64,000 nt of DNA from Serinus canaria (taxonomy: Eukaryota > Chordata > Aves > Passeriformes > Fringillidae): NCBI RefSeq assembly GCF_022539315.1, contig NC_066316.1:53507994-53571993 (forward strand). The letters are read 5' to 3'. This document shows, piece by piece, positions 24,981-37,800 of the stretch (positions within the stretch are counted from its first letter, which is position 1; every line of letters starts with the position of its first letter). Under the pieces are notes generated by a model that was not told where the DNA came from, ran no database searches, and saw only the letters and a program-made list of their open reading frames with translations. The position numbers and the translations under genes were made by a program.

Positions 24981-25684
24981 ATCCTGCACCTGTGGAGGAG
25001 CAATGCCAGTCATCAATATATGGAAAACACCTTGGCAGAGAAGGGCCTGAAGGTCCTGGTGGACACCAAGCTGAACATGAGCCAGCAATGTGCCCTTCCC
25101 ACAAAGAGAGCTAATGGTATCCTGGGCTGCTTTAGACAAAGTACTGACAGCAGGCCTGGAGAGGTGCTTCCACTCTGCTCTGGAGGACTGTGTCCAGCTC
25201 TGGGCTCCCCAGTACAGAGAGACATGGACATATTGGAGAGAGTTCAACAAAGGGCCACAAAGATGATTAAGGGGTTCATGCACCTGTGCTATGAGGAAGG
25301 GTAAGAGAGCTGGACTGCTCAGCTGGGAGAAGAGAGGGCTCCAGGAAGGCTGAACAGCAGCCTGCCAGTACGTAAAGGGACTCTAAAAGAGAGTGACTTT
25401 TGTACAACAGCATGTGGCAACAGGACAGCAGGGCATGGCTTCAAACTGAAAGAAGGGAGGTTCAGATTAGGTATTAGGAAGGAATTCTTTACTGTGACGA
25501 TGGTGAAGCACTGGAACAGGTTGCCAAGGGAAATTGTGAAGAATGTGCTTCCACATCCCTGGAAGTGTTGAATGGGGCTTTGAGCAACCTGGTCTAGTGG
25601 AAAGTATACCTGCCCATGGCAGGGTGGTTGGAATTCGATGATCTTCAAGGTCCCTTCTGACCCAGATCATTGTATGATTCTATA
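24981..25684 (+). mobile_element. CR1 LINE 3' end, 5'-truncated
   Basis: Starts ATCCTGCACCTGTGGAGGAG and codes for the C-terminal end of the CR1 reverse transcriptase: KGLKVLVDTKLNMSQQCAL, a degraded ...ERVQQRATKMIKG segment and CYEEG. It then passes into the 3' untranslated region (CACTGGAACAGGTTGCCAAG, GGGCTTTGAGCAACCTGGTC, TGCCCATGGCAGGGTGGTTG) and ends in ATTGTATGATTCTATA, the CR1 terminal repeat. It lacks the 5' majority of the element and has small deletions, so it is an inactive copy, younger than the 17.8-19.6 kb relic. A 161-codon frame on the opposite strand (24798-25283) is its shadow. Confidence 0.93.
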
Positions 25685-28600
25685 CTTCAGTTTAGTAGTG
25701 TCTTAGTACAAAGTTATCTGCAACGTGGTGCATGCAATTCCTAGTCTTTAACAGAGACCCCTCTGGCTTTGGCCCAGACACCTCTGACAAGGTCACCACT
25801 TTTGAGTTAACCCCCACAAACAGCAGACCAGCAAGTCATCTTCTGGTTTGGTCCTTCTCTCTGTTAAAAGGGATATCACCCTTTTAATCAAGAAAAACTT
25901 GCAATGACAGAACTTATTTACAGCTCTTTGTGTTCCCATTATGGATTTGAATGCCCAAGTAATGTCCACAGCACAGGAGGTTGGTCAAGACACAAAGAAA
26001 AAGGGATAACCTTCCATATCTATCATTTAGGTTCAGCAATATCTGTGATAAATCTAGTCATCTGTACAGTCCGAATTCTTCTAGTTTCTTCTATTATAGC
26101 AGGATCAAAGTCATACTTTTCATCTGGACACTAAAAATTCCCCACAGCAAGGGATCCTGAGGCAAGGAAAATGACTGGCTGAACTAACGGTAAGAAAATT
26201 TGATTACATCTCTATCCATCCGGGATAACTTACTATCCTGCAGCATAGCATTAACTGCCTAAGATCAGGATCCCATTCCTGTGGCACAGTTCCTCAATAT
26301 CCTTTTGAGGGTACTTATGCTGGCTTAGAAAAACAAGAAATACAGAGCTACTCCTATCAAAAACCCTTCTTCTTTAGATGAATTTGACCAAAGCGCACCA
26401 CCAATAAAACCAAAACCAACCAACTAAAACAATTTTTTAAACGGGAAGAAGTAAATATTTTCTGTAATGGCTTTTCTTTCCTTTTTCCTACTAGGAACAG
26501 ATAAAAACCAAGTCAGCCTCTTAAATAGGAATACTTACATAACAGCTGTGATTTCAAATATTCCTGCAAGTATTTTTAAAAGAAAACTTTCAAATCATTC
26601 CTTGTAGACGCAGAGTTCAGATATTTGATTTATTCCATTTCTATTATTTAATTTGGCCTATTACTTAGCACTGGAAAACATCAAAAGAGCCCTGACAGAA
26701 ACATCAAAGACATCTGTCTTATAAATTCAGAGCTGAAACCATATAGTACATCATAATTTTAAAAATAATTACAGTTTTATTATACTCAAAATAAGATGAT
26801 TATTGTAAATTATTCCTCATATCAGTTACCACAAGTAAGTTTTAGAAACATCTGCTAAATGTAAGTATCTGGATACAGTTAATCCAATTCATGTAGCATT
26901 ATACTCAAAATAGAACAGAAAAACAAACAAGAACCTTTAAAGTCCTAACATCACTTATCAAAAATTACCTGTTTTGCTTAATTGAAAACAGCGAACTTAA
27001 AAACCTATGAAGAATCAACCACCAAATTCATACGCTCATTCTACAAAACTACTAGATTTTTTTAAAAATTAATATTGCAACTAAATTTAACCCAAATACT
27101 GTGCTCCATCTGTTAATGTTCATAATACCTACTACTCTTTCAAAGTATCCAAGCATCTCCAGTATATCTGCACACGGCTCCTTCCTTTCTGGAAAACTCA
27201 AGCCCCCCTTCCCCCAAGTCTGGTTGTTTTGGGCTATTATCCTGAACCTATTTTGTTTAAACATTCACAAAACAGATTCTTACACTCACAAGAAAATGCT
27301 TCCTTCTCATTTATGTCCAGACTGAAGTAATATCTATCTGTACACAAAATTAACACACAAGTGTATAATTGTAGTTTTATGCTCAAGTACCCCAATTATG
27401 CACTTTGAAACACTTTAAAGGATCCATCAGGAACATTCAATACCTCCAAACTGTAAAGTCTTGAGGAGTGTCTTTTGACAAGACAGCTGCATTATGGAGA
27501 AATCTTTCAGCTAAAAACAAAGAAAGCAATCAGCTTTGGGTTTTTTTCCCTCCAGGATACTCCGGCTGTAAAGAATGGTGGGACCTATCTGGTGCAGTAT
27601 ATTTTGCCACAACTAAGAGACAAGCAGGAAACTGAATAGCTTGTTTTGCTTTTGTGCAATATGTCCCAGGTAAGCACAAAAGGCCCAGTCTCCAGATTGC
27701 TTGAAAAGGTGATTAAGGAAAGGTGATCAAGAATGTTTGCAACAGACAAGTGAGGACCCTACACCTTTCTCACTTCAGCCCCAAGTCAACTGCAACTCCA
27801 CACACACGCTTGGTGAACATTCATCCTCTGCCATCTCACTTCTAACAAAATACTTTTAAGAAGCAGTTTGTTCAAAAGGGGAGTGCAGAAGGTGACTGTC
27901 GACAGTTTTTTGTTCCATAAATAAATTTCTCTGTACATGTGGTGAAGAAGGGAAGTCTGTGTTAGCCCATCTGACTTTGCACTGAAATGGTTACAGGTGC
28001 TCACACATCGCATTACACTCTTTCACACGGACTGGTGATAAACTTGCCATATCCTTCATGTTATAGTTTATGAGAACCATTGGTGGTGTTCATGGCAGGG
28101 GGTAAGTGGGAGGATGTCCCAGCAAATACAAGAGAAGATAAGAAGACAAACTTATTTCACATGACAAACACATACCAAGTTCTTAATAAATAATAAGTAC
28201 GGAAATCAGGAGTAGTAAAAAGAGTGTAAGAAGAAGGTAGATAATTCATTACATTAAAAACATACTAAGAAAAGTATTTCAGGCTGACTCAAAGATGGTT
28301 AAGTAGCGAGGCCATGTTAGCAAAGGTTTTCCTCAGTAAAACCAAGACACAGTAACTCACACTGAGAAAATGCAATGCTCTATGCAACTCATATGGGATT
28401 TAGCACCAGGTGTCAGAGGCATGCAGTCACTGTTTGTTGACCATCAGCAAAGAGATAAGATGAGCTCAAAGAGGTTTACAAATCACAGCTACCAGGCAGA
28501 GTGAGACAAAATTCCAGCTGTTGTTGTAGCTCTTTAGTGAGGCCAGCAGAATGCCAAGTTCTTCCAAGGGTGACAGAAAAACCACACGTTTTCAGGAAGT

Positions 28601-31600
28601 TGCCATTCAAAGCTGTTCTAGAAAAAACATGCCCTGCAGAAATGCTCCCAAGCTACTCATCCAATGCACTGTGTGTGTTCCTGCCTCACAGCTGCCCAGC
28701 ACCCACCTCTGCAGGCTGAGGAGCTGTGCAAAGAAGAGGTCTCCTGACAGCAGGCACCATGAAAGACACGGTGTGGGTTGATCACATTTTGGACAATGCT
28801 CCAGAGGCAAAAGCACCAAGACAACAGATCTACAGCCGCAAGATGATCTGTCTGCTGCTGCAGAAGCCCCACTTCTTCACCCAACCTGTCAGTTCTCCCT
28901 GAATCTCTACCAAGGGTTCTGCCACACAAATAGTAGGAAGACAATGGGCTGCCTCAGCACACCAAAACAATTCAGCATGGTCAGATGAGCCCAGCAGTGA
29001 CAAGAGGAACTGGCACTGCAGGTACCAGCTGGGTTGGCTTTGGCTGCTGTTGGAACTGCAGATTGTTTGGGTTTCGTTTTCTGTGGCTCTCCTCATCTCA
29101 TGAATCCAAATCCATGATTCTCACTTTCCAAAAAAGCACACCATGTGCAAAGTAACAACTTCCAGCTCTCCATGCAGAGCCCTGCTAAGGAGAGGTGTAA
29201 TGAGAAAGCTGCTGCACTACCAAGTGAAGCTACAAAAGAAGCCTCTCCTTGACTTTCAGGGAGGACACTGGCTTCTCATCTCCTCAAACTCAAGACACTC
29301 AAATTTTGCCATAAAATTTAATCCACTTTAAGCAGAAAATAATGTATTGCTGCTCTCACCTAGAGTGACATCAAAAGGAAAGTAGTGATACAGGGAGGGG
29401 GACATACAAACAGTCTCTCTCCCTTCCTTGCAGGAAGCAAAAACATATAATGAATTTCAGGGACATTCTTAGCATGAAACTCAGGTGCAAGTGGGTAATG
29501 CCCATTTAGATTAGTTCTTGAATATTATCTATATTGGTACTTAGGCGTTTTAACCTCCTGTTTGATTTGGCAAATCTTCCTCTGACTACCAGTTGTACTT
29601 TACAGGCATGAGCTTCTATGATTAAACTAAGCTTCTGATTTTGTAGTTGCATAACTATTTGAAATATTTCAAACTCTAGGTCAATATTTCTCAGAAGCTG
29701 TATATACCTTCCAGAGCACAGACTTCACATGTCCTGGAGAACAGGCTTTTTAATTTTAAAAACAGGTATTTTCATTACTTAATTGGCTCTGAAGGTTTTT
29801 TTGGGTTTTTTTTTTTTTTTGATAGTATAAAAGTAGGGAGAAAAGCTTAGGAAGCAGCACTGCCTGCTTTGGAGGGAGTACTTACCCATCTGCCCTTCTG
29901 GCCAGAGGTTTAATAGATTTCTATTTTTATAAAGGACATAAGGGGAGGGGGTGGCTCCATCAGTTTCCTACAGAAGCCCAGCTGCCAAACTGGATGTGCC
30001 AAAGGGGAATTTTAGGGAATTTTAAAGAGATAACCTCTGCTGAGACTGCAATGTCAGCTTTGTAACCTCATGACTGGAACATGTGCAGTGAATGCTGGAT
30101 TGAAAAAGCTGTGCTATGGGAGTTAGAAGAAAGAAAAGGAGAAAACAGGAACAGCACGAACTGGGATTATTACTCTGTGATGAGAAGAGGACTGGAGCTA
30201 AAAAACACTGCTAGTTCACTGTGAAAAAATACATCTATAGAGTAAGCTCACTTTGATTTGAGTATTTATTGATAACCTTTGTGCACTTTCCTTCTCTCAG
30301 TCCTAATATGGTCTCTGCATTTTATGCTGATTCTGTTGTTCCATTTAGCAGGTCACTTGCAGCATATTTTAAACAACACATGGACCCAAACTGACCTCTA
30401 GTTTAAATGTTCAGCACAGAAATTGTGAGGTAGGGGTTGAGCAGGGAAGAGGAATGGGAGAAGAACAGGAGCACTGCCAATTAAAGGCAAACAATAAATA
30501 ATTTTTTTTAATTAAATAATTGGTGCCTTTTCAGTCTAGTCCTTCAGCTTCTACTCAGTTTTTCTTGCATGTTGAGACAAAACTAAACTAAATCCCCTTA
30601 CTTCAAATTATCAAAATTTTTTAAAATTTATTTTATGGGAAATAGATAAAGAACTATGGCATGTACTGGTATTTACTCACAGAGATCAGAATGTTTGAAG
30701 AAATTTAGTATGCTAAAGAAGCTGCAAAACATTTGTGATTCTAAACTAAGATCAATATTCAAAACAGTAAGGACAGCCAAAAAACCCACACAAATAGAGT
30801 AGCCACAAATACATTCAAAGGTCTATAAATATCTATTATCAACTCTTACTTTAGGATTAAAAAGGTGAAATTAGTGATTTGCACTCAGTCAAGTAAATTT
30901 CTGTACTAAATTAGAGAAAGGGAAGTCTCTTATGGGTAGGATCCCATTACAAAACAGTTCTGATGTCCACCTGTTTTCTCTTCACTTATAGCAGTCTGCT
31001 TGCAGCACCATCCATTTTACCACATTTAAAATAGATGAGAAAAGATGATGTCATCACATTTCACCTAAAAGAGAAGCAGTAATAAATACCCTTTTGAAGT
31101 GAAAGCAGGAATGTTTTATGATAAAATATAACAGCTCTTTAAAAAGAAACATTTCAAAGTAACAGGAATGTTAGAAAGGTAAAATAAATTAATATCCTAT
31201 GTTGTTAAAAACTATCTACAAATCTTTATAATCCAATTCTCTCAACAGCTTCAATATATGGTGAATGTCATTAAATTATCAATCTAAGAGAAAAATCTGT
31301 CTTCGAAGTTGAAGATATATATCCCATTTAGCCTAATATTTGGGAAGTCTAGAAATTTTTTTTTTCACATTTTGGGTTAGTGATGGGGTTTGGGGAGTGT
31401 TGCTTTCTTTTCTTTTAAGGGAAACTGTCAACTGAGAACCCTTAAAAAAGCCAGCTACAACATCACACCATAAGGCATCCGCTAATATATTCTATCTTTA
31501 ACTAAATGTTAGTTTGTTTCACTAGTGTTTGTTCTTCTTTCTGGGCAGCACTTCACTGAGGATCTGCTCCCTTGAGGAAACATAAGCTGCTTCAATGCAG

Positions 31601-34443
31601 TGTATCTCAACATCTCTGCAGAAGAAAAGGCATGTAATCAAATAATTAGCAACCAGTGTAACCATTCTGTGCATCAGAAACAAAAACCTAGACAAGCACC
31701 TCTCTTTAAAACCACTGCCTCCTCTGTTGCCTCTAACTGATCTGAAAATAATATTATTTCATCTTCAAGTCAAAAAGAAAACAACTTGTTACACTGCAAG
31801 TGGTTTTTCCACTGCCTTTCAGCAAGAAAAGCTTTGCCAGTCGAAAGATTTTTGCTCTCTCAGAAAAAAAGTATTTCTATGATGTATTGTAAATCTTTAC
31901 CTCCCTCAATTGGGAGGTAGGTTTTTATGCCTTTCAAAATTTATTATGTCTGCTCAACTGTGCTTTCCTAAAGATCCCTTTCAGCTTCTGTTCCAACTAG
32001 CAAGTGAAAATTCTCTCAAGTGCAGTAATGTAAAAGGAGTAGGAAAGAAATTCAGGACATGAACAGGGCAGACACACAATGAAGTGCAGTGCTTTGCACA
32101 GCCCTACAAAGCACATTATGGCTCAGTTCATGGAATACCCGAATTCAAAGTACTTGCTCTATGGGTCTTGTAATTTATTAAATTTGACACTATAAATAAA
32201 ACCATGAAGCCAGTCCCAGCTGAAATGCTCACATTTCTGAAGAACCCCTACAAACTCAGCAAAATCTTGAACCTCTTCTATACATCTTCCCTAACCACAT
32301 CCTATTTATTTCCATTATGTGTGATTCAGGTTCCAACTCTACAAACTACTACACAATTTAAAATTTAATCATAAGAGTAGCGCCAGTGAGCTTGCCAGTG
32401 CAATGCCACTAAGGTAATCAGTGATGCACACACCAACCTATTGAGCTGAGGGATTAATACCCCAATATCCTTGGGGCAATGAATATGGCTTTTCCTACAT
32501 TTCACAAAGTATCACATAATTTTTGCTAGAAAGCAGGAAATAAAGATTTCACTTTTAAAATTTTCCTATTACCAGCAAGCCCAAAGAGGAGAGCAGAGAG
32601 CCCAGAAAAAGTTCTGCAATATGTCCGATTAAAAGGATCTCCACAATCTTCTGTCTCATGATGGTAGTCAGGAAAGGTTCCTTCCATGCAAGATGTGATA
32701 AAAGAAAGAGGTGATTAACTGGAAAACTAATCAGGAATCAACTTTTCCTGCTGCCACTATAAGCAATCTTTTTCTAATTTTGTCTAAAGCAAAAGACTAT
32801 ACCACTATTAAAAAACCAAACTCAAAACCAAAACCAGTTTCAACCTCCACTACATTCTTCCTGCTGTTAAGCTTATTCAGTAAGTAAAAAAGGGAAAAAA
32901 ATCACACACAGACGCACTACCAAATTCACCATCAGAGAAACAAGCAATCATTAGCCTAGCAATGACTCTTTCTCTGATATTTCAGTATATATAAACTGCA
33001 TTAGATATTCGACACTCTTTCTTCAATAGCAAATTCCTCCTTCATGTGCACAAAGTGCAGTAAATTCTCTCATAATTATAAGAGTGCAGGACAACCTTGA
33101 TAATTTTAATTACTGTGAAGTTTGTCTTGGGTTTCTAAATATCATCAGTAAAAAGGTAAATAAAGACACAAAGAAATGGAAGCCAAGGCTGTTTTAGCAA
33201 AATTGTATCTTACTAATACATTAGAATTGCAGGGTTTGGTTTCGTGACCAAGTACGAGCAAGTGTATTTCACTGACTTTTGTAAGATGAATTGATTATTA
33301 CCATGACATTTCAACCACACACAAAAGAGAAAGGTGACACTACAGCAGAAATGTGCTATCAGTTCAGCAGCAGTGATTTACAGAAAGAGCTTTTCAAGTT
33401 TATACTAACAGGGTTATTTCATGAGCTGAAAATAGTTTTATTCCCTTATGTCAAATAACATTTATGTATCTGTAATGTGCACCATACCATAAAAAGGGAG
33501 ACATGAAAAAAAACATGACTTTACAGACATGACTACCATCACCCAGTATTGCTTTATAAATAATGCTGAAGTAAACACAATCTGCATATAAATAACATTT
33601 CTTATATTGACTGTTAAATATATTGACAGAACCAAACAGCAGCAAAATGTTGCTTATGGTAAAAATCTCTGCTTTTATTTTAAAGATATAAACAAAATAT
33701 TTAATTTTATAACCATCAAAGCAAGGAGCTGACTTTTGATTTTGTTTGTGAGGAGCACATATCTACAAATAAAGGAAGAGAAAAAAAAATCCTCAACATG
33801 GTAAAGGAAAAAAAAGACACAAGTGAGGTTTCACACTATTGACAAGGCTTATAATCCAGAAAAATCTGCCGTGTTAGCCAAGGCACGGCAACATAGCATT
33901 TAGGCACATAGAAGAGAAATGCTTGTAAATTCCAAGGGTCCAATGAGCAGAGACACAGTTTTCATAATTTTATCATTGTGCTCCACGGCTGAACGGCTGT
34001 CAGGCCAATGGCAAGGCACAGGTTCCCATTTGAATGACATATGGGTTCACCCAACCAGAGAGATGTTAGAGCATTAAATACCACAAACAGACAGGACAAG
34101 AATACAAAAAGCCAAATTAGCGCTTGTGCAACGGCGCGCTCAGGCAGGGACCTGCCTGCTCCAACCCAGCACCTCTGCCAGATCCCCAGCATCAGGAAAA
34201 CTGAGTCCTCCAGGTAACAGCCTCTCACCTCATAAAACTCAAAGACATGCTGAAAAATTATATTTCTAAGTGTGGCGGGAAAATAAGAAAATGTGTATTT
34301 TTAAAACACTGGGAAATGTAGACTTAAGACATGTGGGGAGTGAGAAGAGAGCAGGAATTATTCTTTCCCACAGTATTTCTAAAAAAGTGCCATGGGAAAT
34401 ACGTTTTACCTTTGTGGAAAGCTGTTCTTCAGACAGAAGTGTT

Positions 34444-34466
34444 TAACATGTTATATAAACATGTTA
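34444..34466. promoter_or_regulatory. two p53-family half-site-like palindromes
   Basis: TAACATGTTA (34444-34453) and AAACATGTTA (34457-34466) match RRRCWWGYYY at 8 and 9 of 10 positions with a 3-base spacer, within the allowed 0-13. The core is CATG in both. An AT-rich background makes chance matches fairly likely. Confidence 0.3.
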
Positions 34467-34599
34467 TGCAGTGAAATGTAAATCACAGGGGGATTTTCAT
34501 CACATTTATTGCATTTGTTAGCCAAAACATAGTAGTCTTGTAATCACTGCCACTGCTGTAGTAAAACACTTCGGTAATATTAACAAAAAAGTGCTTTCA

Positions 34600-34805
34600 G
34601 ACAGGCTTGTCGAAGGGGAAAGAGATTATATTGAACAACTTGGACCTAAACAAAACAACAGACCCAGATAAAACCCCCAAAGAACTGCAGATGAGCATAC
34701 AAAAAGAGATCACGGGGCTGATTTCAGCTAGCAATTCACCATGCCTTGAAACTTTCTTTTATGAAAAAACCAAACCCAAGTCACATAAGTTACTGGACAC
34801 TGCAT
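34600..34805 (+). mobile_element. CR1-like reverse-transcriptase relic
   Basis: One frame reads LNNLDLNKTTDPDKTP then KELQMSIQKEITGLIS. This resembles the start of the CR1 reverse-transcriptase domain (L..LD.nKs.GPDgi.P..LkEla), with the G of GPD changed to D. Similarity fades after about 60 codons and no 3' tail is visible nearby, so this would be an internal fragment or a relic whose ends have decayed. Other LINE clades share this motif, so CR1 is the likely but not the only source. Confidence 0.45.
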
Positions 34806-37800
34806 AGGACACAGGTGTCCCCTCTCTGTATAATGTGATGGAGCAAGACATGAACCACACAACACCACCAGTCCACAGGAGAGGTTCACACTTCAGGGAA
34901 TTGAATGGAGGAGGAACAGATGGAGAAATTGCATTAGCAATTTTCAGTCCAAGTCAAGTTGCTCACGACGATGGCATATAATGAGCACCACCTTTGCACA
35001 GCAGGATTTGCAAAAGCAAAGGCAGAAAACAAACTTTACTCAGGCTGCCTAAGAGACCCTACTGTACACAGGCAACTTCTCAGGTGAGGAGGAGTGGGCA
35101 CCTTCACCCCTGCCTCTCACCCTGCACCCAGTCAGCTGCAGCCTCCCCACAGCTCAAAACAACTCAAGGAAGTGGTAGAGATGGTGCCTTCCACTGGCTT
35201 TAAGGGAGTTTTTCTTCTCAGTCTTTCTGTGCTCTATTTTCACTCTGCAGATCTCTCTAGACGTGGTCTCTTTAGATTTATTTTATAATACCAGGATTCT
35301 CTTCTGTTTGTACTGTGTTTTTTTTCTGCTCTCATTCGTTTTACCCTTTCAGTGCTAATGCTATCATCTATGCAGAAGACTTGGGAGACTTCACTAGGTT
35401 CTGCAAGATTCTCCATCAATAAACTGAAAGGACCAGGAGGGAGGATTATCTTCAGGCATACATTCAAAATAGCTGCTTAGATCAAGGGTACTGATTGATG
35501 AATTACTGCAGCTCAAAAGTCACTGACAGTCTCTTCCCAACCAAGAGGAAGACCACTGCTTCAAGAGCAGCAATCCATAATAATCTTTATTAAAAGTTAT
35601 TTAACCATACACTGTTTATGCTTTAAGTGGTTGAATTTGTTCTTTGCTGGCAAAAATAAATACTTTTTAGGACACTAGTGAATTGTTACGAAAAACGACA
35701 ACAAAGCCATTTCTTTCCTTAAGAATTCCAGCACCACATCACCATCTGCTACAATATCTCCACATGCTTCACATGGTAGATCCCAGAAAACTGTTAACTG
35801 TTTACAGGTTAAACTTTGCCCCAAAGTTTATCCCAGCAGATTATCTTTTTACTTCTGATTTTTTTTTTTGCCTGAGAACCTCACATTCCAGCATAACTTT
35901 CAACTGAGCACATCCAACTAGTATACTCCCATCTTCTTTATTTTTTTTTTTCGTAGTTAATTACTAAGAACTTATTTCAAGACTATAGACACCAAAATAC
36001 TGAAAGAACCCTGTCTGACTCAGGAAAAACCCAAATTCAGTTAAATATCTCCCCAATTGTTCTCCATATAAGCAAACTGTATGCCACCTGAAAGCATAAG
36101 ATGAAGAGGAAATGAATCAAACAGTATAATAATCCTTAGTTATTTTAACATCTAACAGTAGAAAACTGTTTCAAAGTTCCCCACACATACACAAAACAGT
36201 GCTGGCAAAACACAAGAAAAGTAGATATGAAGCAGAATTGTCACTGATGTCCTCCTTAAAGAACTATCTTCGAGAACGACTCCATACCCTCTAGGCTAAT
36301 CCATTCCCATGCTCTGTGCTGGAAGATGATACTCATATTAAAAGATCCATCAAAGCCCGCCCTACCTTAGACAAGGGAAAAGAAGTCAGCACAGCTAATG
36401 GGAGAGAAATCTTCCAAGCCGTAGGCAGAGCATCTCCCCCCTGCCATTATCTCTCCCCACCCTACCATGCTGAGGGAAGTTGGCAAACTGAGACAGAATT
36501 CCCAATTCAAAAAAAGCAGGAGCTTTCAAAAATGCTTAAGAAAGGGGAGAGTAAGGCTGAAGATTAATAGGATCTTCAGAGCTCAGCAAAGTGCAGGACA
36601 GAGGGAGAAATATAAAATTGATGTCTATGACATTTCAAAATAAAAGAAATGTGAAAACCATTTTTTTCCTTAGAAGCTGAAATTTTTAGTTATAAGGATG
36701 AATATTTCAGTGTCTGATATGGAGATGTGAAAACTCCTGAGGGTTAGTTTAGGATGTTTTGTTGCTTTGTTTTGTTTTAAATAAAATACAGTACAGTAAA
36801 GCATGGCAGAAATTATTAAAAGTGCTTTTTAACCAGGACGTTTTCAACTCAGAATGAAAGCATTATTACACAAACACATAGAAAAAGAAAAAAGTCTGTC
36901 AAAACAGAAAACTAAGGAAAGTTACAAAATCTGAATATTTAGATTTGACTACAACTGCCAAGAACATACAAGTTACAACTTACAGCTGGGAAAAAAAAAA
37001 GTCAATTAAAATAAAAACAGTATTCAGGGTGGGGGGAGAAACAAAATTTTCAAATTCCTATCAAGTATTTCTTTTGAAACTGATTTTCTTTTGAGGATAC
37101 TTTAACTATGACAAAAATTCATCACCCAGTAGAAAACTACACCTGCCACATTTCCCAACAGCTTACAGGTAACCAAACACACTGCAGTACACCATCCTAT
37201 TTTGGTAACATGGAAATTAATAAGCACTTCATACAGATAAAATTTATATGGACTTACAACAGACTTAAAACAAAGATAAGCATACTGAGTTAAAATTTAT
37301 ACATTGTGTTACAGTCTGCTTAATGTAGTGTTCCTGTAAACCTGTAGGCAGACACAAATAGTCACAATGGAATATGACTTTCTTGGAGGCTAAGGTAATT
37401 TTAACATGAAAAATGCTGTATCCATCTACAGAGCTGCAGGACACTAGCAGGTCTTTCTTAACTCCATTTCTCTGGAATATGAGCAACTTGACACCAATAA
37501 AATGAACAAGTCATTCTCATAAAATTAATGAAAATAGAGTTATAATACTAAATCTACTGTTATCCTCTTTTAAAATTTCTCTGAAACCAAAAGCACCAAA
37601 GAACTGAACAACACTGATGAAAATATTTTCAGCTTAGAAAATAACATGGGCTTGATGGTCAATGCTTGGGCTCCAACAGCTCAGGTGTTTTTCAAAGATG
37701 AGATTTCAGTTGAATCCCAAGCTCCAAGGGGAATGAAGCCTCACAAGCTATTGCTTCTCCCACCCAGGTGCAGCAAAGCCCTTGCATGAATGTCATCTGA

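Noticed and set aside
24798..25283. 161-codon minus-strand open frame
   Set aside because: It is antisense to the CR1 reverse-transcriptase end; the plus strand carries the recognisable LINE protein.
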